From: Bifidobacterium breve
GTDB lineage: Bacteria; Actinomycetota; Actinomycetes; S36-B12
Assembly: GCA_943328365.2 (NCBI GenBank)
Contig: CALPZT020000153.1
Span: 1-5,251 of the forward strand
DNA: 5,251 nucleotides
Direction: 5' to 3'
Made by a program: the position numbers and the translations under genes. Positions 1 to 5,059 of this stretch are shown here, in pieces (position 1 is the first letter of the stretch; each line of letters starts with the position of its first letter). The notes under the pieces are model-generated. The model saw nothing but the letters and a program-made list of their open reading frames with translations. It was not told where the DNA came from and did not search any database.

Positions 1-138
1 AGCCAGGCCTGCAACCGTCTTGATGTGCGTCATGCTCTGTCCCGGCTTGCCGGAGTCGGCATGAGCCGGGCCTGCCATCACCATGGTCAGTGCGGCGACT
101 CCCAAGGACCCCACGACAACATTCATGAGACGAGTCAT
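1..138 (-). CDS. Secreted protein, N-terminal part only (runs off left edge)
   Basis: Reading the minus strand from the ATG at 138-136 gives 46 codons without a stop up to the window edge. The product begins MTRLMNVVVGSLGVAALTMV and continues with a classic Sec signal peptide: an Arg near the N terminus, a hydrophobic core at about residues 6-22 and a signal peptidase I site after Ala-His-Ala (residues 25-27). The mature part starts with Asp-Ser-Gly-Lys-Pro; too little is visible to name a family. A strong purine-rich ribosome binding site (GGGAGAGAC-type) lies directly upstream of the ATG, which supports this start over the in-frame Met5. The gene is divergent from the DUF305 operon, and the CopR-like boxes lie in the shared upstream region, so it may be co-regulated with that operon. 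Its function is unknown; a metal-related secreted protein is only a guess from context. Confidence 0.75.
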   Translation of the reverse strand, partial: MTRLMNVVVGSLGVAALTMVMAGPAHADSGKPGQSMTHIKTVAGLA

Positions 139-198
139 TGTCTCTCCCTCTCTACCATTGAGTGCTTGTGCTTCGGACGAAACAAACTCCTACAAATG

Positions 199-226
199 AA
201 GTTACGGGTACCACTGCGAGCCGCAA
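199..226 (-). promoter_or_regulatory. Candidate sigma-70-type promoter of the leftward secreted-protein gene
   Basis: On the minus strand a TTGCGG hexamer (226-221) is followed after 16 bp by TAACTT (204-199), which fits the actinobacterial TANNNT -10 pattern. It would give a 5' leader of roughly 50-55 nt before the ATG at 138. The upstream tandem box (248-267) ends about 20 bp before the -35 hexamer, or two helical turns, a plausible place for an activator. The -35 matches TTGACA only in its first three bases, so this is a weak, inspection-only prediction. Confidence 0.3.
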
Positions 227-247
227 CCGGAAATCCACGTGCAGGGC

Positions 248-267
248 GAATCTTGATCGAATCTTCA
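248..267 (-). promoter_or_regulatory. Tandem response-regulator-type box 1 (CopR-like)
   Basis: The plus strand shows the octamer CGAATCTT twice (247-254 and 258-265), with starts 11 bp apart. Read on the minus strand this is TGAAGATTC-GA-TCAAGATTC. It fits 15 of 18 positions of the tandem motif TGAAGATTT-nn-TGAAGATTT that I recall for the copper-responsive regulator CopR of Corynebacterium glutamicum. An 11-bp direct-repeat period is typical of OmpR/PhoB-family regulators binding head to tail on one DNA face. The box lies upstream of the leftward secreted-protein gene. No two-component genes are in the window, so the cognate regulator is unseen. Confidence 0.5.
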
Positions 268-357
268 CGAGCGAAAGCAGTGCTCGGCGGGCGTGCGACC
301 GGTTGTGGAGTCGTTATGCTCGACATTGCCACACACGGCGCCGAGCCTCGCCGCCTG

Positions 358-377
358 TGTTCTTCATGGAACCTTCA
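358..377 (-). promoter_or_regulatory. Tandem response-regulator-type box 2 (CopR-like)
   Basis: This is the second copy of the element. The 19 bp at 361-379 match 251-269 at 16 of 19 positions, at a distance of exactly 110 bp (ten 11-bp periods) and in the same orientation. CTTCA recurs at 362-366 and 373-377, again with an 11-bp period. Read on the minus strand it is TGAAGGTTC-CA-TGAAGAACA, a poorer fit (13 of 18) to the recalled CopR motif than box 1. It lies about 85 bp upstream of the DUF305 start at 463. A possible -10 hexamer, TACGTT (424-429), follows without a convincing -35, as expected for an activator-dependent promoter. Confidence 0.42.
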
Positions 378-462
378 CGTGTTCTCCTGCCCCCCATCAT
401 CAAACCAAGCGGATGATGAGCCTTACGTTCGCCGGATCGATGCACCGAGGAGTCATGAACCC

Positions 463-1068
463 ATGAAGACCCGCCCATTCGCAATCACCGCGTCCAGCGC
501 ACTCGTCGTACTCTTGGCGGCTTGCGGAGCCCCGCACGCCTCTAGTCCTGCCAGCACGGGCGGCTCTGCCACGTCGTCATCAGTTGCATCAGTCGCCAAT
601 GTCTCTGATGCAGATGTCTCATTCGCCCAACTCATGATTCCCCACCACCAGCAGGCAGTTGAAATGGCCGACCTCGCTCTGTCACGCAAGACGTCCCCTG
701 AGGTCAAGCAACTTGCCGAGCAGATCAAGGCGGCGCAGGGCCCAGAGATCGAGATGATGTCAACGTGGCTCGAAGGATGGGGTGCGCCGATGGCGATGGG
801 CGCGGATCACAGCGGGCATGACATGGGCGGCATGGATATGTCCGGGATGATGAGCGACGACGACATGCAGGCACTCGCAGATGCACAGGGCGCAGAGTTC
901 GACCGCATGTGGCTGGAGATGATGATCGCTCACCATCAGGGCGCCATCAGCATGGCCGAGCAGGTGAAGGGCGCGAGCAGCAATGCCGATGTGACAAGCC
1001 TCGCAGGCGCAGTGATGACCGGGCAGGCAGTGGAGATCGACGCCATGCAGAAACTTCTCGCCCAATAG
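463..1068 (+). CDS. DUF305 lipoprotein, putative surface copper-binding protein (CopM-like family)
   Basis: The 201-residue product starts MKTRPFAITASSALVVLLAA and has a lipobox Leu-Ala-Ala-Cys with the lipidated Cys at 21, so it should be anchored on the outer face of the membrane. A Ser/Ala/Gly linker (about 22-48) leads into the DUF305 domain, a ferritin-like helical domain. It carries two copies of the family signature, M-I-x-H-H-Q-x-A-[VI]-x-M, at residues 58-68 and 154-164. Between them lies a His/Met-rich stretch (about 112-130: His116, His119, Met121, 124, 126, 129, 130), a plausible soft-metal site. The DUF305 protein CopM of Synechocystis binds copper, and many relatives sit in copper-resistance loci; copper binding here is inferred. 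The start at 463 was chosen because it gives the signal peptide directly and has AGGAG at 448-452. The frame is open back to position 25, but that upstream stretch is not protein-like. The gene is probably co-transcribed with the BNR lipoprotein 41 bp downstream. Confidence 0.9.
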   Translation: MKTRPFAITASSALVVLLAACGAPHASSPASTGGSATSSSVASVANVSDADVSFAQLMIPHHQQAVEMADLALSRKTSPEVKQLAEQIKAAQGPEIEMMSTWLEGWGAPMAMGADHSGHDMGGMDMSGMMSDDDMQALADAQGAEFDRMWLEMMIAHHQGAISMAEQVKGASSNADVTSLAGAVMTGQAVEIDAMQKLLAQ

Positions 1069-1109
1069 CGTCGACACCGACCAGCGCGACTGACGCTCAG
1101 AAGGGCCAC

Positions 1110-2024
1110 ATGACTCCGATCCACCGCGCAGCCGGGATGGCGTGCGCCCTGGCGCTGATGGTGTCCGGCTGCGCATCTGAATCCGGGTCAGCCGCTCCGA
1201 CTGGTGGTCCATCGACACAAACCGCGGCGACTTCCCCGGCGCAGGCATCACTTGAGAAGGGACAGTCGGTGAGTGGGGCCGCCATGGCCGGCCACATTCA
1301 CAATCTCGCCTACGATGGCGAAGACCTGCTCATCGGAACGCACGAAGGATTGTGGAGCCAGCAGCCGGGCTCACTGCCCGAGCAACGCTCGCAGGATCCA
1401 TTCGATGTCATGGGCCTCACCCTCGCCGAGGATCAATGGTTTGCCTCGGGCCATCCTGGCGAGGGCATGGACGCACCGGCAGACCTTGGCCTCATGGCGT
1501 CGTCCGATAGAGGCCAAACCTGGAAGGCCGTGTCGCTGAGCGGGGAGGTTGACTTCCATCGCCTGTCTGCGTCAGGCAAGGCGATCGTTGGCATGAGTGC
1601 GCACGATGGCCGGCTCCTGCGGTCGGACGATGCTGGCTCACGATGGACAGACCTCGGCACCCCAGGGCTGTTCGACCTGGCGATCAGCCCGTTGGATACC
1701 GCCGTCATTGTCGGTACGACTGAGGATGGCCCGGTACGAAGCAGCGACTCAGGCGTGAGCTTCCAGCCCCTTGCCGGTGCGCCGCTCCTGGTCCTCCTCA
1801 CTTGGTCGGGGAGCACGCTGTATGGGGTTGACGTCGACGGAGGGATCCATCAATCGACCGACAATGGCACGACGTGGCTCCCGCAGGGATCCCTGACTGG
1901 CCAGGCAACGGCAATCGCAGCCAGCGGCAGCAAGATCGCAGCCCTCGTTGGTGACTCAATAGTGGAGTCAGTCGATGGCGGCGCGTCCTTCGTTGGCCGG
2001 ATCACCGAGATAGCCCCGCACTAG
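1110..2024 (+). CDS. BNR/Asp-box beta-propeller lipoprotein (sialidase-fold, F510_1955-like)
   Basis: The 304-residue product has a short signal ending in the lipobox Val-Ser-Gly-Cys (Cys21), then a Ser/Thr/Pro/Ala-rich linker to about residue 58 and a repeat domain. Five Asp-box (BNR) motifs of the S-x-D-x-G-x-[TS]-[WF] type are visible: SSDRGQTW (131-138), SDDAGSRW (172-179), SSDSGVSF (211-218), STDNGTTW (249-256) and SVDGGASF (287-294). They mark beta-propeller blades. Near the start are Gly-His-Ile-His-Asn-Leu (61-66) and Gly-Thr-His-Glu-Gly-Leu-Trp (76-82). These two I recall as conserved in the family that NCBI names F510_1955 glycosylhydrolase, which often neighbours DUF305 genes. No enzyme activity has to be assumed: Asp boxes are structural, and I cannot place a sialidase Arg triad or acid/base pair. 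AGAAGGG (1099-1105) precedes the ATG with a short 4-nt spacing. It probably forms an operon with the DUF305 gene, suggesting a joint surface role, possibly metal related; the propeller histidines are candidate ligands. Confidence 0.85.
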   Translation: MTPIHRAAGMACALALMVSGCASESGSAAPTGGPSTQTAATSPAQASLEKGQSVSGAAMAGHIHNLAYDGEDLLIGTHEGLWSQQPGSLPEQRSQDPFDVMGLTLAEDQWFASGHPGEGMDAPADLGLMASSDRGQTWKAVSLSGEVDFHRLSASGKAIVGMSAHDGRLLRSDDAGSRWTDLGTPGLFDLAISPLDTAVIVGTTEDGPVRSSDSGVSFQPLAGAPLLVLLTWSGSTLYGVDVDGGIHQSTDNGTTWLPQGSLTGQATAIAASGSKIAALVGDSIVESVDGGASFVGRITEIAPH

Positions 2025-2047
2025 CGCCGATCCACGATCAAAGATCC

Positions 2048-2069
2048 GGCCGGTCATCCCCTCCCGGCC
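2048..2069 (+). terminator. Small GC hairpin downstream of the BNR lipoprotein gene
   Basis: GGCCGG (2048-2053) and CCGGCC (2064-2069) can form a 6-bp GC-only stem with a 10-nt loop, 23 nt after the stop codon. There is no T tract. It may contribute to termination, but its last bases compete with the outer stem of the much longer hairpin that follows. Confidence 0.3.
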
Positions 2070-2175
2070 CCCACAGCCATCTCATCCAGATTCCGGGCGG
2101 GTTAAACGAATGCCCGGGTTTCGAGCATGGATTCGTTCAGGCGGCCCGGAATCTGGGTGAAATGGCGGAAGGGGG
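2068..2175. terminator. Very long imperfect hairpin between convergent genes, probable bidirectional terminator
   Basis: The two halves are reverse complements over about 45 nt each. C5 (2068-2072) pairs with G5 (2171-2175), followed by a small internal loop. Then 2076-2089 matches 2153-2166 (12 of 14), and 2090-2111 matches 2131-2152 (18 of 22), including the 9-nt perfect block GCCCGGAAT and its complement. The apex holds about 19 nt, with a further short ATGC/GCAT pairing at its base. The structure fills the gap between the stop of the BNR gene and the stop of the hydrolase, ending 3 bp before the latter. This position suits a terminator working in both directions. The missing T tract is common in actinobacterial terminators. 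Alternatively it could be a dispersed palindromic repeat or MITE remnant. Confidence 0.6.
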
Positions 2176-2178
2176 TTG

Positions 2179-4116
2179 CTAGCCGACTCGCTCTTGGGTT
2201 GACAGGGTCGGATGCGTCCAGTCGCTCCACTTCAGCGCGATGGTCCGTCCCCTCGCCTTGAGCGATGCGGTGACGTTGCCCTCATCGTCCCAGCGAACCG
2301 TGCCGGATACCGGCAGGTCCTCGTAGAGCTTCACCTGGTTGAGCGTGAATTGGACGGTGTCATATCCGACCGCCTTCCAGGTGCCGCCTCTCAGCCCGTG
2401 CCCCTTGATCGTGCGCGAGTCAGGGCCGTTGCGCCAGCGGTCGAGGAGATCCGTGACGGTGCGTGCCGCTGCTACATCCGTGGTCACGCCCTGGCTCGTC
2501 CGCGGGTAACCGCTTACCAGGCGCACCGGCGGCTCATTGGCGGCGCATTCGCCACCAGCCCCGTCCACGACCGGTTGCGGTTCGGCGATGAACTCCTGCA
2601 CCAGGCCATCGACGCACTCGTTTCCGGTGAGCCCGTGGGTGCCGCTCGCAACGACAATCTGCCGAGAGTTCGGGAACTGCGCTGCGACCATCGCCCCCTC
2701 GCGGACAGTCGTGACGAGGTCGAGATCCCCGGAGAGGACGAGTGTCGGCTGGTTTCCGTAGCCTCCACTCGGCGGGGTCGGGGGTTTGGACGGGTACCTC
2801 GCCGACACCGGCCAGTCCATGCAGGAATCCTGGTCCCACCAGTCCGTCGCCATGAATTCATCGACGGTGAAGGGTGCGTAGAGGCGGGCCTTTGCAACCC
2901 GGCCAGCAGCGATCGCTGCGCGCTGCTGGTCGTTTCGGGCGGCAGGTTGACTACTCATGTCGACGATCTGCGGGTAGTCCTGGCAGATGACGGCGTACAT
3001 GAGGCCGTCATTGGCTTCAGTTGACCCGTCGCCCAGCGGCCGTGATCCCGACCCCTGCGACTCGTTGATGAGGCGCCCAAGTGGAAGCCAGTCGCCGGCA
3101 AGCGCAGCCCGAAGAGCAGCATCCACCCCGGAGTACGTGGTGCCTCCATAGCCGGCGTCGATGATCGTCTGGGCGAGGTCAGACGGAGTAATCGACACCT
3201 TTGACATGGATCCATCGGGGGCTGGGGCAGTCACGCGAACAGGGGATGTGCGGAGCATCTTCAAGACCCGGCTCAGGCGCGATGAGCTGCTCCCGCGGAA
3301 CTTCGCGCAACTCGGCGCGCGACGGCAGGAACGGTTGAGGGCATCTGTGAGCGAGGGGCCGATGGTCTCGACCCACCCCTCTTCCCCGAAAACCGGGTAG
3401 GCGCTGTCGAGGAGGAGCGTGCGCGTGAGCTCTGGGTGTCGGCCGGCGAACACCTGCCCGAAGAAGGTGCCGTACGACACCCCGTAGATATTCGACGGGC
3501 CGAGTTGCAGGGCGTTGATCACGGCAGCGAGATCGTCAGCGGCAAGTGCCGTGCCGAAGAGATCGAAGCGATCACCGAGCTTGGCCGCGCACAGGCCAAT
3601 TGACTCGCGCCAGGTTTCGCCGGTGTCGATCTCCTCGTCGCAGTCGACAGGCGCCGAAAGACCGGTGCCGCGCTGGTCCATGACGAGCATCCCGCGGGTC
3701 TGAAGCTCGTCACCGAACGGCTCCGCGAAATCAGTTCCGCTCGAAATGCCTCCCCATCCGGGCCCCCCTTCGAGGGCCACGATGGCGGACGTTGCACTCG
3801 AGCGCGGGGCGGCGGCGGCGGCGCGCGCTGCCCCGGTCGGGAGGGTGAGGACGAAGCCGACGTTTAAGGTGCCGGACTCGGGCAGGGCGGGATCCCATGG
3901 ACGGGGCAGGGTGCCGCACCAGGCCTGCGATCCCTCGACCTCGACCGAATCGCAGGCGGTCAGGGTGAGCGCGCCGACGGTGAGCGCCCGCGGCTCGGCT
4001 GCGTTGGCCGAAGCAGGAACGCACAGCATGGCGGCGGCGATCACGCCGATAGAGGTCTGTCGCAGAGCCAACAGCGGCCGGTGCGATGCTCGTTTGCTGC
4101 CTACGAGGTCGCCCAT
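2179..4116 (-). CDS. Secreted alpha/beta hydrolase, tripeptidyl-aminopeptidase-like (TAP/SlpD-E type)
   Basis: The 645-residue product has a Sec signal (core about 22-38, cleavage near Ala-Asn-Ala, 37-39). An alpha/beta hydrolase core follows: oxyanion segment Glu-Gly-Gly-Pro-Gly-Trp-Gly-Gly (116-123), Asp-Gln-Arg-Gly-Thr-Gly (147-152), and the nucleophile elbow Gly-Val-Ser-Tyr-Gly with Ser214. After a cap region (about 245-410) comes the TAP-like C-terminal part with Ser-Gly-Asp-Leu-Asp (462-466; Asp466 the likely acid) and Gly-Thr-His-Gly with His494. The triad is therefore complete. Relatives are exported peptidases that remove short peptides or single residues from peptide N termini; the substrate here is unknown. 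Residues 530-645 form an extra beta-rich domain, making the protein longer than the usual roughly 500-residue members. The mature chain has exactly ten cysteines (55, 67, 159, 176, 264, 270, 378, 432, 501, 524), which could form five disulfides. AGGGGA lies 4 nt upstream of the ATG. It is a single-gene unit, convergent with the BNR gene and divergent from the small secreted protein. Confidence 0.9.
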   Translation of the reverse strand: MGDLVGSKRASHRPLLALRQTSIGVIAAAMLCVPASANAAEPRALTVGALTLTACDSVEVEGSQAWCGTLPRPWDPALPESGTLNVGFVLTLPTGAARAAAAAPRSSATSAIVALEGGPGWGGISSGTDFAEPFGDELQTRGMLVMDQRGTGLSAPVDCDEEIDTGETWRESIGLCAAKLGDRFDLFGTALAADDLAAVINALQLGPSNIYGVSYGTFFGQVFAGRHPELTRTLLLDSAYPVFGEEGWVETIGPSLTDALNRSCRRAPSCAKFRGSSSSRLSRVLKMLRTSPVRVTAPAPDGSMSKVSITPSDLAQTIIDAGYGGTTYSGVDAALRAALAGDWLPLGRLINESQGSGSRPLGDGSTEANDGLMYAVICQDYPQIVDMSSQPAARNDQQRAAIAAGRVAKARLYAPFTVDEFMATDWWDQDSCMDWPVSARYPSKPPTPPSGGYGNQPTLVLSGDLDLVTTVREGAMVAAQFPNSRQIVVASGTHGLTGNECVDGLVQEFIAEPQPVVDGAGGECAANEPPVRLVSGYPRTSQGVTTDVAAARTVTDLLDRWRNGPDSRTIKGHGLRGGTWKAVGYDTVQFTLNQVKLYEDLPVSGTVRWDDEGNVTASLKARGRTIALKWSDWTHPTLSTQERVG

Positions 4117-4171
4117 GTCATCCCCTGCTCTTCGGTCGCTGAGCCGTGCTTGCGGAGTCCAAGACTATGCA

Positions 4172-4192
4172 CGTGATCAAGGTCGCATCACG
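4172..4192. promoter_or_regulatory. Interrupted palindrome, possible operator
   Basis: CGTGAT (4172-4177) and ATCACG (4187-4192) form a perfect 6-bp inverted repeat with a 9-bp spacer. It sits about 55 bp upstream of the hydrolase start and 115 bp upstream of the small secreted-protein start, so a regulator bound here could affect either gene. The spacing does not fit a CRP site. I do not recognise the motif, and a 6-bp palindrome can arise by chance. Confidence 0.2.
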
Positions 4193-4216
4193 GATGCCTC
4201 TCGATCATCTGCCCAG

Positions 4217-4276
4217 AGCGCCTGCCCCGGATTAAAAGCGAAGACTGAAGGGGCAGTGCAGGCACAAGCGCCTGCA
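4217..4276 (+). repeat. Cluster of direct and inverted repeats able to form alternative hairpins, upstream of the small secreted protein
   Basis: AGCGCCTGC occurs twice, at 4217-4225 and 4267-4275, exactly 50 bp apart. TGCAGGC (4257-4263) is complementary to GCCTGCA (4270-4276), giving a 7-bp stem with a 6-nt loop. CTGCCCC (4222-4228) is complementary to GGGGCAG (4250-4256). GCAGGC at 4258-4263 can therefore pair with either copy of the direct repeat, so two mutually exclusive folds are possible in the leader of the gene starting at 4307. If the region is transcribed this could be an attenuator-like element; otherwise it may be a paired operator. Confidence 0.35.
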
Positions 4277-4306
4277 TCCCTCCTCATGAATGCCGAGGTA
4301 TTTCAG

Positions 4307-4852
4307 ATGAGACGACGATCAATCGGAGTGGTCATCACCGCTCTCCTTATGGCAGCAGGACTCCTCGTCGCGGTGCCGAATCCGGCCTCGGCAACGGCGG
4401 CCAGTCTCGGGGCCACGACTTACACCGCGAATGCTGACAACATCGCTGGCTGGGACTGGGTTCGCAGCGCGGGCCAGAACGCCGTCTGGACTTTCGACCT
4501 CGCCGGGCTCTCGGGGGCTCGAAGCAGGTCTGCCTACCTGAATATCAGTGGCCTCGTCACGAACGGGGTGAATGGAGGCTCCGGCTACTCCGCGATGTCG
4601 GTGAAGTTCAACGCCACATGCGAGAGTGGTTCGCAGCTGCTCATTGCCAAGCTCGTCAACCCATTTCGGCCGACTGACCCCGTCAACTCGGGTGGCATTG
4701 GCTATGCGGCGTATGGGGCGAGTAGCTCATCAGTGAACCTGCCGAAGTTTGCCGGGTGCACGACACTGACGGTCACGGCGGCCTACCCCTTTACGAGTGG
4801 CCGGCATATCGCATTCAAGAAGGACGCACTGACCATCGGATTCAGCAAGTAG
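4307..4852 (+). CDS. Small secreted beta-rich protein of unknown family
   Basis: The 181-residue product starts MRRRSIGVVITALLMAAGLL: three arginines, a hydrophobic core (about 5-23) and a signal peptidase I site after Ala-Ser-Ala (27-29). The mature part is about 150 residues, rich in Gly, Ser, Thr, Asn and aromatics, with alternating hydrophobic segments that suggest a beta sandwich. Examples are the Trp-rich Gly-Trp-Asp-Trp-Val (48-52) and the last strand, Ala-Leu-Thr-Ile-Gly-Phe (174-179). It has only two cysteines (105 and 141), probably one disulfide. There is no LPXTG, lipobox or C-terminal membrane anchor, so it should be released or wall-associated non-covalently. I do not recognise the family. 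The start at 4307 has GAGG at 4295-4298 with 8-nt spacing and gives a clean signal peptide. An in-frame ATG at 4286 would add only seven residues, and the frame further upstream runs antisense through the hydrolase gene. Confidence 0.8.
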   Translation: MRRRSIGVVITALLMAAGLLVAVPNPASATAASLGATTYTANADNIAGWDWVRSAGQNAVWTFDLAGLSGARSRSAYLNISGLVTNGVNGGSGYSAMSVKFNATCESGSQLLIAKLVNPFRPTDPVNSGGIGYAAYGASSSSVNLPKFAGCTTLTVTAAYPFTSGRHIAFKKDALTIGFSK

Positions 4853-4867
4853 CGAATACCCGTCCTC

Positions 4868-5059
4868 TCAGCTGGTGAGCGCCCCGCGTACGACGCTCAC
4901 CCCAGGGGGCAAACTGAAGTCAGCGTGCATGTCGGAGCCGAGTGCCCCGACCGCCAGCATTGTGATGGAGCCGGGGCTAGCCAGCCACACCTCGTAGTAT
5001 CCAGCACCTGTCATGAGTCCGGGTACGTCGACGGAGAGGCGCTGGCCCTCCGTATCCAT
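4868..5059 (-). pseudogene. C-terminal remnant of an RskA-like anti-sigma factor
   Basis: The minus-strand frame from 5059 to the TGA at 4870-4868 encodes 63 residues. They read like the extracytoplasmic domain of RskA-type anti-sigma factors: a Leu-Ser-Val-Asp-Val-Pro-Gly-Leu strand, the hallmark Gly-Tyr-Tyr-Glu-Val-Trp-Leu (about 20-26), a Val-Gly-Ala-Leu strand, Phe-Ser-Leu-Pro-Pro-Gly-Val, then the ending Ser-Val-Val-Arg-Gly-Ala-Leu. Full members have an N-terminal sigma-binding or zinc-finger domain, a membrane helix and then this domain. Both are absent here, and the open frame upstream of 5059 is Arg/Ser-rich and not protein-like. In relatives I recall about 20 residues (a Val-Asp-Val-Ser...His-Ser-Gly segment) between the Pro-Pro-Gly-Val and Ser-Val-x-Arg-Gly parts. 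These are missing, suggesting an internal in-frame deletion. No ribosome binding site is evident before the ATG at 5059. A short functional fragment is unlikely. Confidence 0.55.
4872..4905 (+). terminator. Hairpin after the small secreted-protein gene, possible terminator
   Basis: GGTGAGCG (4874-4881) and CGCTCACC (4894-4901) form a perfect 8-bp stem with a 12-nt loop. CT/AG adds two more pairs after a 2-nt bulge. It starts 20 nt after the stop codon at 4852, the usual place for an intrinsic terminator, but lacks a T tract. The same bases encode the last residues of the minus-strand anti-sigma fragment, so part of the symmetry could be incidental. Confidence 0.45.

Noticed and set aside
135..332. 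Minus-strand 65-codon ORF whose TGA overlaps the ATG of the secreted-protein gene (ATGA)
   Set aside because: The overlap would suit translational coupling, but the residue composition is that of random GC-rich DNA. It also runs over regulatory box 1 and the candidate promoter, and has no clear ribosome binding site.
25..462. In-frame upstream extension of the DUF305 gene giving a 347-residue protein
   Set aside because: The extra 146 residues are not protein-like, run antisense through the secreted-protein gene and would bury the lipoprotein signal. The ATG at 463 has its own ribosome binding site.
909..1109. Upstream extension of the BNR lipoprotein frame into the DUF305 gene
   Set aside because: It is Arg/Gly/Asp-rich shadow sequence. 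The ATG at 1110 gives the lipobox signal peptide directly.
2212..3024. 270-codon plus-strand ORF inside the hydrolase gene
   Set aside because: It is antisense to a gene with a complete catalytic triad. Arg/Val/Asp-rich composition and no recognisable domain mark it as a GC-driven shadow.
3805..3832. GCG/GGC trinucleotide-like tract in the hydrolase gene as a possible phase-variation site
   Set aside because: It encodes only a short Ala run (about residues 99-103). The tract is short and triplet-based, so slippage would not shift the frame.
4172..4192. CRP-type operator in the 4117-4306 intergenic region
   Set aside because: The half-sites GTGA and TCAC are separated by 11 bp rather than the 8 bp of a CRP site, so only an unnamed palindrome is reported.
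3746..4306. Upstream extension of the small secreted-protein frame
   Set aside because: It is antisense to the hydrolase N terminus and would place 187 residues before an evident signal peptide.
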